Assembly: GCF_024298965.1 (NCBI RefSeq)
Contig: NZ_CP085193.1
Coordinates: 4,898,001 to 4,962,000 of the forward strand
Length of the DNA: 64,000 nucleotides
Direction of reading: 5' to 3'
Origin: Streptomyces rapamycinicus NRRL 5491
Lineage (GTDB): Bacteria > Actinomycetota > Actinomycetes > Streptomycetales > Streptomycetaceae
Shown here: piece by piece, positions 17,599 through 24,365 of the stretch
Layout: every line of letters begins with the position of its first letter
How positions within the stretch are numbered: position 1 is the stretch's first letter
Notes under the pieces: generated by a model
The model's database searches: none
Told to the model about the DNA's origin: nothing
The model's input: only the letters and a program-made list of their open reading frames with translations
Translations under genes and position numbers: made by a program

Positions 17599-18356
17599 GC
17601 GCGTGCCACTTCCGTGCCCCGGCGCTCGATGGCCAGGGCGTCCTGGGGGCTGAGCCCGGTGTCCGTGATGAGCAGATCGACATCGTCCAGGCCGCCGAAC
17701 CGGGCGAAGTGCTCCCGGCCGAACTTGGCGGAGTCCGCGAGCAGCACCACCCGCCGGGCCGCCGCGATCATGGCGCTCTTGACCGCGCCCTCCGCGAGAT
17801 CGGGTGTGGTGAGCCCGCCGTCCAGTGAGAATCCGTTGGTGGCGAGGAAGACCGCATCGGCCTTGATCTCGCCGTAGCCACGCAGCGCCCATGCGTCCAC
17901 GGCGGCCCGGGTGCGGTGGCGGACCCGCCCGCCGACGAGGTGCAGCGCGATACCGGGGTGGTCGGCGAGGCGGGCCGCGACCGGCAGGGCGTGGGTGACG
18001 ACGGTGAGCTTGGCCTCCAGCGGAAGGGCGGCGGCGAACCGGGCCGCCGTCGAACCGGCGTCGATGATCACGCTGCCGTCGGACGGCAGCTCGGCGATGG
18101 CGGCCCTCGCGATGCGGTCCTTCTCATCGGCGGCGGTGGACTCGCGCTCGGCGAGATCGGGCTCGAAGTCCAGCCGTCCGGCCGGGATGGCGCCCCCGTG
18201 CACACGGCGGACGAGCCCCGCCCGGTCGAGGGCGCGCAGATCACGCCGTACGGTCTCGGCGGTGACCTGGAACTCCTCGGCGAGGGACAGGACATCCACC
18301 CGCCCGCTCTCGCGGGCGAGCCGGAGAATCTCCTGCTGACGCTCCGGTGCGTACAT
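17595..18356 (-). CDS. fruR: DeoR-family repressor of the fructose operon
   Basis: 253 aa. The N-terminal DeoR helix-turn-helix is MYAPERQQEILRLARESGRV followed by SLAEEFQVTAETVRRDLRALDRAGLVRRVHGGA. The C-terminal sugar-phosphate sensor domain has IIDAGSTAARFAAAL, VTHALPVAARL and a closing DVDLLITDTGL. The context (first gene of fruR-fruK-fruA) makes fructose-1-phosphate the likely inducer. GGAAGGGAC lies 12 nt before the ATG. Two direct repeats upstream (18428-18455) are candidate operators, implying autoregulation of the whole operon. Confidence 0.92.
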   Translation of the reverse strand: MYAPERQQEILRLARESGRVDVLSLAEEFQVTAETVRRDLRALDRAGLVRRVHGGAIPAGRLDFEPDLAERESTAADEKDRIARAAIAELPSDGSVIIDAGSTAARFAAALPLEAKLTVVTHALPVAARLADHPGIALHLVGGRVRHRTRAAVDAWALRGYGEIKADAVFLATNGFSLDGGLTTPDLAEGAVKSAMIAAARRVVLLADSAKFGREHFARFGGLDDVDLLITDTGLSPQDALAIERRGTEVARA

Positions 18357-18427
18357 GTGGGTTTACGTCCCTTCCATGCCCGAACCTGTGATTTCGCGGC
18401 CAGATTACGTGGGCGATGCAGGAAAGT

Positions 18428-18455
18428 AAACAGACTCGGGCACCAAACAAACTCG
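18428..18455 (-). promoter_or_regulatory. Candidate FruR operator, direct repeat
   Basis: On the minus strand CGAGTNTGTTT occurs twice in the same orientation (forward AAACAGACTCG at 18428-18438 and AAACAAACTCG at 18445-18455), 17 bp apart, 72-99 bp upstream of the fruR start. DeoR-type repressors often bind repeated TGTTT-like half-sites. Assignment is by position only. Confidence 0.5.
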
Positions 18456-18585
18456 ACCGGGCATGTTTCGTGGCTCGCGGTCGCCCAGCAGCCCCCGTCC
18501 GCCGCCCATCGCCCCAGCGCACCGTCCGAATCCCGCCGGACTTCCACGGCCCGCCCGGCCAGGATCGAGTCATGTCCTCCGGGAC

Positions 18586-18635
18586 CACCGCATAGCGGTG
18601 CCCTTACCGCATAGCAGAGTCTTTCACCGCATAAC
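18586..18635 (+). promoter_or_regulatory. Three phased ACCGCATA repeats upstream of the SDR gene
   Basis: ACCGCATAGC at 18587-18596, ACCGCATAGC at 18606-18615 and ACCGCATAAC at 18626-18635: 19 and 20 bp apart, about two helical turns. The first lies inside a perfect dyad, CACCGC-ATA-GCGGTG (18586-18600). The block ends 27 bp before the SDR start codon. It looks like an array of regulator binding sites; no adjacent dedicated regulator is obvious apart from FruR. Confidence 0.5.
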
Positions 18636-18662
18636 GCGCATACAAGGAATAGAGGAGAAGGC

Positions 18663-19400
18663 ATGACACTCGACGGCAAGGCGGCCCTGGTCACCGGCGG
18701 CAGCCGGGGCATCGGCGAGGCCGTGGCGATCCGGCTCGCCGAGGAGGGCGCCGATGTCGCCCTGACCTACCACAGCCAGGGAGAACGCGCTGCGGATGTC
18801 GTCGACCGGATCAAGGGGCTCGGCCGCCGCGCCTGGGCCGTACAGGCCGACGGCGTCGACGCGCAGGCGGTGCGGGCCGCCGTGGAGGGGGCGGCCGCCG
18901 AGTTCGGCCGCCTGGACATCCTGGTCAACAACGCGGGTGTCGGCGCCCTCGGGCCCATCGCCGAGCTGTCGCTGGACGATGTGGACCGGGTGCTCGCCGT
19001 GAACGTCCGGGCGCCGTTCCTCCTGGCGCAGGCGGCCACCGCACACATGGCCGACGGCGGGCGGATCATCAACATCGGCAGCTGCATGGCCGAGCGCGTC
19101 GCCTTCCCCGGCGGCAGCCTCTACGCGACCAGCAAGACCGCGCTCACCGGCCTCACCAAGGCCCTGGCCCGTGAGCTCGGCCCGCGCGGAATCACCGCCA
19201 ACCTGATCCACCCCGGCCCCGTGGACACCGATATGAACCCGGCCGACGGCGAGAACGCCGCCTTCCAGAGCGGCTTCACCGCGCTCGGGCGCTACGGCCG
19301 CACCACGGAGATCGCGGCGACCGTGGCCCATCTCGCGGGCGACAGCGGCCGCTACATCACCGGTGCGTCCATCGCCGTGGACGGCGGCTTCGCCGTCTGA
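18663..19400 (+). CDS. SDR family NAD(P)-dependent oxidoreductase
   Basis: 245 aa, classical short-chain dehydrogenase. Cofactor loop TGGSRGIGEA (11-20), NNAGVG (90-95), catalytic Ser in IINIGSCMAERV, catalytic Tyr-Lys in LYATSKTAL, and C-terminal ITGASIAVDGGFAV. It resembles FabG-like 3-oxoacyl reductases, but the substrate is unknown. Excellent ribosome site GAGGAGAAGG immediately before the ATG. Divergent from fruR with three phased repeats between them; convergent with hrdD across a strong terminator. Confidence 0.92.
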   Translation: MTLDGKAALVTGGSRGIGEAVAIRLAEEGADVALTYHSQGERAADVVDRIKGLGRRAWAVQADGVDAQAVRAAVEGAAAEFGRLDILVNNAGVGALGPIAELSLDDVDRVLAVNVRAPFLLAQAATAHMADGGRIINIGSCMAERVAFPGGSLYATSKTALTGLTKALARELGPRGITANLIHPGPVDTDMNPADGENAAFQSGFTALGRYGRTTEIAATVAHLAGDSGRYITGASIAVDGGFAV

Positions 19401-19406
19401 CCGGTC

Positions 19407-19490
19407 GCCAGACCCCAACAGCCAGACCCCAACAGCCAGACCTCAAACAGCCAGACCCCAAACAGACAGACACCAACAGACAGCCAGAAG
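19407..19490. repeat. 14-15-bp tandem repeat array
   Basis: About five copies of GCCAGACCCCAACA, decaying toward GACAGACACCAACA at the right end, between the SDR stop codon and the terminator. All in non-coding DNA; a local slippage product. Confidence 0.8.
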
Positions 19491-19527
19491 CGAGCCCCGA
19501 CGCCAGGGGGGGAGGCGCCGGGGCTCG
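19491..19527. terminator. Strong bidirectional terminator between SDR gene and hrdD
   Basis: Arms CGAGCCCCGACGCC (19491-19504) and GGCGCCGGGGCTCG (19514-19527): 14 bp with one mismatch, 9-nt loop, placed between two convergent genes. Confidence 0.8.
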
Positions 19528-19586
19528 GTCTAGGGGTTGGAAGGGATCTGGTGGTGACTGGGGCTGGAGTCTGCTGGCCTGAGAAC

Positions 19587-20591
19587 TCAAGCCGCTGCGT
19601 CGAAACCGGTCTGGCGGGCCATCTTCTTCAGCTCAAGCAATGCGTGCTTCTCGATCTGGCGGATCCGCTCACGCGTGAGGCCATGCTGCTTGCCGACCTC
19701 GGTCAGGGTGCGCTCCCGGCCGTCGTCGATGCCGTACCGCGCCTTGATGATGGAGGCGGTGCGGTCGTCGAGGCGGCCGATCAGATCCTCCAGCTCCTCG
19801 CTGCGCAGCAGCGTCATCACCGACTGCTCGGGCGAGACGGCCGAGGTGTCCTCCAGCAGATCGCCGAACTGGGTCTCCCCTTCGTCGTCGACCGACATGT
19901 TCAGACTGACCGGGTCACGGGCCCAGTCGAGCACATCCGAGACCCGCTCCATCGTGGAGCCGAGCTCCTCGGCGATCTCGGCGTGCTCCGGCTCGCGGCC
20001 GTGCTCACGGTTGAACTCCCGCTGCACCCGGCGGATCCGGCCGAGCTCCTCGACCAGGTGGACGGGCAGCCGGATGGTACGGGACTGATCCGCGATCGAG
20101 CGCGTGATGGCCTGACGGATCCACCACGTGGCATAGGTCGAGAACTTGAAGCCCTTCGTGTAGTCGAACTTCTCCACCGCGCGCACCAGGCCCGCGTTGC
20201 CCTCCTGGATCAGGTCGAGCAAGGGCAGCCCACTGCGCGGATAGCGGCGCGCCACAGCCACGACCAGGCGCAGATTGGAACGTATGAAGATGTCCTTGGC
20301 GCGGGCACCTTCGGCGGCTATCGCCTCCAGCTCCTCGCGGCTCGCACCTGCGGCAGGGGTCTCCTCAACCTCCCCGTCCAGGATCTGCTGGGCATACACC
20401 CCCGCTTCGATGGACTGAGAAAGCTCGACCTCCTTCGCCGCGTCCAGCAACGGGGTGCGAGCGATCTCGTCGAGATACATGCCGACCAGGTCGCGATCGG
20501 CGATCTCCCCGCCTGAGGCGCGAACGCTGTTGGCCCCATCAGCGCCACCACCGGCGGCGGACTGATTACGGGCGACGGCACGGGTTGCCAT
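19587..20591 (-). CDS. hrdD: Group 2 sigma-70 RNA polymerase sigma factor, HrdD type
   Basis: 334 aa. A primary-like but non-essential sigma factor. Regions in order: 1.2 (DLVGMYLDEIARTPLLDAAKEVELS, about 34-58), 2.1-2.4 (IRSNLRLVVAVARRYPRSGLPLLDLIQEGN through FDYTKGFKFSTYATWWIRQAITRSI), 3 (VHLVEELGRIRRVQREF), 4 (LTEVGKQHGLTRERIRQIEKHALLELK). There is no long region 1.1, which separates it from HrdB. Synteny with the S. coelicolor hrdD neighbourhood (from memory) supports the name over HrdA or HrdC. GGGAG precedes the ATG. A SigR-type promoter lies 78-104 bp upstream. Confidence 0.9.
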   Translation of the reverse strand: MATRAVARNQSAAGGGADGANSVRASGGEIADRDLVGMYLDEIARTPLLDAAKEVELSQSIEAGVYAQQILDGEVEETPAAGASREELEAIAAEGARAKDIFIRSNLRLVVAVARRYPRSGLPLLDLIQEGNAGLVRAVEKFDYTKGFKFSTYATWWIRQAITRSIADQSRTIRLPVHLVEELGRIRRVQREFNREHGREPEHAEIAEELGSTMERVSDVLDWARDPVSLNMSVDDEGETQFGDLLEDTSAVSPEQSVMTLLRSEELEDLIGRLDDRTASIIKARYGIDDGRERTLTEVGKQHGLTRERIRQIEKHALLELKKMARQTGFDAAA

Positions 20592-20668
20592 GCGTGCTCC
20601 CTTACAGATGGATCGGGCGCGGACTATGGACGGACTCTCCGGTGTCGGGTGCCCCGTCCGAAGGAAAC

Positions 20669-20695
20669 AACGACTGGAATCAGGACAGAATTCCC
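20669..20695 (-). promoter_or_regulatory. SigR-type promoter of hrdD
   Basis: Minus-strand GGGAAT (forward 20690-20695), exactly 18 bp, then GTT (forward 20669-20671). This fits the SigR consensus GGGAAT-N18-GTT used in the thiol-oxidative stress response. The predicted transcript start leaves a leader of about 70 nt before the hrdD ATG. hrdD of S. coelicolor is a known SigR target. Confidence 0.75.
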
Positions 20696-20963
20696 ATCAG
20701 GCCCCCACGTTTTTACGATCATGCAGTATCCTGTCCAGCCACACGCGGGTCAGCACACCGCCGAGACACCGGGAAGCGCAGGTCAGACCCCCTGTGCGGT
20801 CGCCCGCTACGGCTCTCCCGCCCTTCTCTCATCTGTCAAGACGAATCTCGCGGGCCGCCGGTTGCCCGTACGGCCCATCGTGCCGGGTTGCCCGGCCCTC
20901 CGCATGGGTGTGCGCTGGAAAGTGACAGGCCAGGGCGGGACGCGGCGACGAGGAGGTTCCGCC

Positions 20964-21389
20964 ATGAATGCCCCCACAGCCCTCACTGCACCCGTGCGCC
21001 ACCACCGCCATCCACGGCTCCCTGTCCAGCTGCACCCCTCCGCCTCCTGGGGTGTCCCAGCCGTTCTGGCCGCGCTCTACGGCGGCTGGGTGATGTTCGT
21101 GGCCCACAACCAGGGCTCCACCATCCCCACGGCCGCCATCTTCGGCGTGGTGTCGGCGGCGGTGGTCGGGGCGCTCTGCTACGCCCTCGGCAGGATGACA
21201 CCGGGCCTGATGCCGGAGATCCGGGCCGTGCTCTATGGGACGGTCCTCGGCTGTGCGCTCGGCTTTCTGCACTCCGTGAGCGGAGGCTCGGTGTACCGGT
21301 CCTCGGGGATCGGGCTGGGGGCGGGGCTCGTGATGCTGGGCATGTCGTTCTACGTCTTCCACATGCGGGCGGAACACCCCCGGGAGTAG
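20964..21389 (+). CDS. Small integral membrane protein, unknown function
   Basis: 141 aa from the ATG at 20964, 7 nt after a perfect AGGAGG; the open frame reaches back to 20649, but that part overlaps the hrdD promoter. Four hydrophobic segments: VPAVLAALYGGWVMFVAH, AIFGVVSAAVVGALCYAL, AVLYGTVLGCALGFLHS, and GLGAGLVMLGMSFYVFHM. The N-terminus is His/Pro-rich (VRHHRHPRLP). No enzyme motif. Divergent from hrdD. Confidence 0.8.
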   Translation: MNAPTALTAPVRHHRHPRLPVQLHPSASWGVPAVLAALYGGWVMFVAHNQGSTIPTAAIFGVVSAAVVGALCYALGRMTPGLMPEIRAVLYGTVLGCALGFLHSVSGGSVYRSSGIGLGAGLVMLGMSFYVFHMRAEHPRE

Positions 21390-21395
21390 CCCTCG

Positions 21396-21470
21396 GCCCC
21401 AGTCCCCAGCCCCCAGCCCCCAGTCCCAACCCTCAGCCCCGGCCCTCAGCCCTCAGCCCTCAGCCCTCAA
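21396..21470. repeat. Low-complexity CAGCCCC/CAGCCCT tandem repeat
   Basis: Imperfect 7-bp units (AGTCCCC, AGCCCCC, then CAGCCCT four times) directly after the membrane-protein gene. Non-coding, similar in style to the array at 19407. Confidence 0.7.
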
Positions 21471-21570
21471 GGAGCGGCCCTCGGTCCCGGCCCGGCTTAG
21501 GTCGTTGGTCCCCGCACGCTTCCGTCCCCGGTCCGTTCCGGGGCCGCCCCGCCCTCCCTAGCGTGAGGTC

Positions 21571-22731
21571 ATGACAGACGACACGAGTGGAACTCTCGAC
21601 GAAGCCCTCGAGCGACTGCACGCCTCCGGCCCCGAGCGTCAGGGATGGCTGAGCAATCACGCGCCGATGGCCGTGGAGGCACTGGTGCGCCACGGCCAGG
21701 GGCGCATCGTGCACCGCTGGCTGGACCGCTATCGCGAAAAGCTGGAGGAGATGCCGCGCTCGTACGCCGTGATCACCGAGGAGAACTGGCACGAGGCGCT
21801 CGGCGATCCACGCCGGCTCGCCGACTGGCCCGTCTACTTCGACCGGGAACTCGCCGACCGCCCCTGGCAGGACGTGCTCGCCGTGTGGTGGCCACGGCTG
21901 CTGCCGGGCATCGCCGGCGGCGCGACCCATCCGGTGATCCGCGTCGGCCACGCCGTACGGACCCTGCTGGACGACCCGGGCACGACGGCCGCCCCTCGCA
22001 CCGCCGAGCTGGCCCACGCCCTCGGCTACTGGGCCGCCCGCCACGCCCCGCTGCCGCCGCTCCGACAGCAGCCGGGCCCCGCCTCCGGCTCGGCGGCCGA
22101 CGCGCTCGGCGCCGTGCAGCCGATCGCCGACCAGAGCGGTGGCATACGGGAACGGCTGGCCCGGCTCACCGCCTTCCCCACCTGGCCGCCCACCGCCCCG
22201 CGGCCCAGCCGGACGACCGACACCGACACCACCCCCAACCCCGGCCCCGCCCCCGGCCCCGCCCCCGGCGGCCTCGCCGGCCCCGACGGCCCTGCCGACC
22301 CCACCGACCAGCCCGAGGAGGCGCGCCGACGGCTGACCGAGCTCGTACGGGCCGCGACGCACCGCTACGCCACCCACGGCCACGGTGAACCGATCATGCT
22401 GGTCCACGCCGCGACCGCGCCCAACGCCGTCCTGCGCGCCCTGCCCGCGCTGCCGCGCGAACTGTGGGCGCCGAGCCTGGACGCGGCCTGGGCGGCGAGT
22501 GCCGCGGTCACGGCGGTGTACGCGCCGCGGGAGCCGCTCCCGGCCGACCGGCTGCCGTCCGTGGACGGGGAGGACGTCACCCCCGAGGAGGTCTTCGCCC
22601 AGGCCGCCGCGCACGGCGATGAGCACGCCATCAAGCTGACCGACACCGCGCTCGACGTCGCCCGGGGCGCGGACCCGACGGCCCTGGCCGCCGCACTGCA
22701 CGCCTGCGCGATGATCGCCCCGGTGCTCTGA
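21571..22731 (+). CDS. Questin oxidase family protein
   Basis: 386 aa. Residues 1-150 carry the marks I associate with the questin oxidase (DUF4243) family: LDEALERLHASGPERQGWLSNHAPMAVEALVRHG, then NWHEALGDPRRLADWPVYFDREL, and WWPRLLPGIAGGATHPVIRVGHAVRTLL. The fungal founder opens the anthraquinone ring of questin in a Baeyer-Villiger-like reaction; bacterial members have no assigned substrate. A Pro/Thr/Gly-rich loop (about 205-240) interrupts the fold. The C-terminus has MLVHAATAPNAVLRALP and DEHAIKLTDTALDVA. Convergent with the DODA-type dioxygenase gene, so two quinone/phenol-related enzymes are neighbours. Confidence 0.8.
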   Translation: MTDDTSGTLDEALERLHASGPERQGWLSNHAPMAVEALVRHGQGRIVHRWLDRYREKLEEMPRSYAVITEENWHEALGDPRRLADWPVYFDRELADRPWQDVLAVWWPRLLPGIAGGATHPVIRVGHAVRTLLDDPGTTAAPRTAELAHALGYWAARHAPLPPLRQQPGPASGSAADALGAVQPIADQSGGIRERLARLTAFPTWPPTAPRPSRTTDTDTTPNPGPAPGPAPGGLAGPDGPADPTDQPEEARRRLTELVRAATHRYATHGHGEPIMLVHAATAPNAVLRALPALPRELWAPSLDAAWAASAAVTAVYAPREPLPADRLPSVDGEDVTPEEVFAQAAAHGDEHAIKLTDTALDVARGADPTALAAALHACAMIAPVL

Positions 22732-22812
22732 ATCCAGAGCCCCAGCCCGGCCCTACCGCTCAGCCACACCCCACCGAGCCGCTCCGCCCCCGCTCCCCCT
22801 CACCCGAACCCC

Positions 22813-23595
22813 TCACCCGAACTGCAACGACCGCTTCGCCAGCCCCATCCAGAATCCGTCGATCACGCTCCGCTGGCCGCGCAGCTCCGCCTCCGCCGCG
22901 CCCAGCGTGACGAACAACGGCGCGAAGTGTTCGGTGCGCGGATGGGCGAGCCCCGCCGCCGGCGCCGTGTGCTCGAAGTCCAGCAGCGCGTCGATGTCCT
23001 GCGCGTCCAGGGCCCGCTGCCCCCAGTCGTCGAACTCGGCCGACCAACTGGGCGGCATCGGACCCGTCTGCCGTAGCGCGGCCAGGTTGTGGGTGAAGAA
23101 GCCGCTGCCGACGATCAGGACGCCCTCGTCCCGCAGCGGTGCCAGCTTCCGGCCGATCTCCATCAGCTGCCGCGGGTCGAGGGTCGGCATCGAGACCTGG
23201 AGAACCGGGATGTTGGCTTCCGGATACATCTCGACCAGGGGCACATAGGCCCCGTGGTCCAGTCCCCGGTCGGGGATGTCCTGCACCGGGGTACCCACCG
23301 TGCGCAGCGTCTTGCGGATCCGCTCGGCGAGCTCGGGGGCACCCGGCGCGGCGTACCGCACCTGGTAATAGTGCTGAGGGAAGCCCCAGAAGTCATAGAC
23401 CAGAGGCACCTGTTGGGTGGCGCCGATCGCCAGGGGCGCCTCTTCCCAGTGAGCGGAGATCATGAGAATGGCGTTGGGCCGGGGCAGACCGGCGGCCCAG
23501 GCGGCGAGCTGTCCCGGCCAGACCGGATCGTCGGCGAGCGGCGGAGCACCATGGCTGAGGTAGAGCGCGGGCATGCGCCCGTCGAACGCGGACAT
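22813..23595 (-). CDS. DODA-type extradiol aromatic ring-opening dioxygenase (LigB/YgiD family)
   Basis: 260 aa. Non-haem Fe(II) (or Zn) enzyme of the class III LigB-like type. The metal and active-site His are visible: His15 in LYLSHGAP, His49 in ISAHWEE, LDHGAYVPL, GSGFFTHNL and HFAPLFVTLGAA. It should cleave catechol-type rings or related quinols. GGAG precedes the ATG. Divergent from a MarR regulator with a perfect 20-bp palindrome between them, an arrangement like the quinone-sensing MarR/dioxygenase pairs of other bacteria. Confidence 0.92.
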   Translation of the reverse strand: MSAFDGRMPALYLSHGAPPLADDPVWPGQLAAWAAGLPRPNAILMISAHWEEAPLAIGATQQVPLVYDFWGFPQHYYQVRYAAPGAPELAERIRKTLRTVGTPVQDIPDRGLDHGAYVPLVEMYPEANIPVLQVSMPTLDPRQLMEIGRKLAPLRDEGVLIVGSGFFTHNLAALRQTGPMPPSWSAEFDDWGQRALDAQDIDALLDFEHTAPAAGLAHPRTEHFAPLFVTLGAAEAELRGQRSVIDGFWMGLAKRSLQFG

Positions 23596-23629
23596 GAGGA
23601 CTCCTCGTCAGTCGACAGAGCTCGCCAAG

Positions 23630-23649
23630 ATGCTTGAAGTCTCAAGCAT
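23630..23649. promoter_or_regulatory. Perfect palindromic operator, probable MarR site
   Basis: ATGCTTGA (23630-23637), 4-bp spacer, TCAAGCAT (23642-23649): 8-bp arms without mismatch, 35 bp upstream of the dioxygenase ATG and 62 bp upstream of the marR start. Size and symmetry are typical of MarR dimers. Confidence 0.75.
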
Positions 23650-23710
23650 GTAGGTATCACTGTAGCGCACAGTTATTTAAGATTCAAAGAGAATTCCCTA
23701 GAATGGACGC

Positions 23711-24223
23711 GTGGACGACGCCATGAAAACCCCCGCAGACGCCGACGAGCCGCGTTGGCTGACCGAAGACGAACAGCGCAGCTGGCAGGCGTATGTCCAG
23801 GCGAGCATGCTCCTGGAGGACCACCTCGACCGCCAGTTGCAGCGCGACGCGGGCATGCCCCATGTCTACTACGGCCTGCTGGTGAAGCTCTCCTGGGCAC
23901 CGCGCCACCGGATGCGGATGACCGAACTGGCGGAGGCCGCCAAGATCACCCGCTCCCGGCTGTCCCATGCCGTCGCGCGCATGGAGAAGGACGGCTGGGT
24001 CCGGCGCGAGGACTGCCCCGACGACAAGCGCGGACAGAACGCGGTCCTGACCGACAAGGGGCTCAAGGTGCTGCAGGACACCGCCCCCGGCCATGTCACC
24101 GCCGTGCGGACAGCCGTCTTCGACCGGCTCACCCCCGAGCAGGTCGAGCAGTTCGGCGCCGCATGCCGGATCATCGCGGACGGCCTCCAGCCGGCCGGCG
24201 CCGACCTCCCCTGGCTGCGCTGA
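23711..24223 (+). CDS. MarR family transcriptional regulator
   Basis: 170 aa from the GTG at 23711 (an ATG at 23723 is equally possible). The winged helix has MRMTELAEAAKITRSRLSHAVARMEKDGWVRREDCPDDKRGQNAVLTDKGLKVL, with the DxR wing motif as DDKR. N-terminal dimerisation helix includes WQAYVQASMLLEDHLDRQLQRD. It is divergent from the DODA-type dioxygenase and probably represses both genes through the palindrome at 23630. Convergent with the exporter across a 23-bp hairpin. Confidence 0.9.
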   Translation: MDDAMKTPADADEPRWLTEDEQRSWQAYVQASMLLEDHLDRQLQRDAGMPHVYYGLLVKLSWAPRHRMRMTELAEAAKITRSRLSHAVARMEKDGWVRREDCPDDKRGQNAVLTDKGLKVLQDTAPGHVTAVRTAVFDRLTPEQVEQFGAACRIIADGLQPAGADLPWLR

Positions 24224-24252
24224 CGCCAAAACCCCGAAGCCTGAACCAACAT

Positions 24253-24301
24253 GTGAAGGCCCCGCTCCTCCTCGAGGCTCGAGGAGGAGCGGGGCCTTCA
24301 C
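24253..24301. terminator. 23-bp perfect hairpin, bidirectional terminator
   Basis: The arms 24253-24275 (beginning GTGAAGGCCCCG) and 24279-24301 (ending CGGGGCCTTCAC) are exact reverse complements over 23 bp with a 3-nt loop (GGC). It lies between the convergent marR and exporter genes. Confidence 0.9.
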
Positions 24302-24365
24302 CTGACACAGGACCGCCAAGGAACGACAGCCAGGAACGACAGCCCAACGGGCAGGTCTCAGCGCA

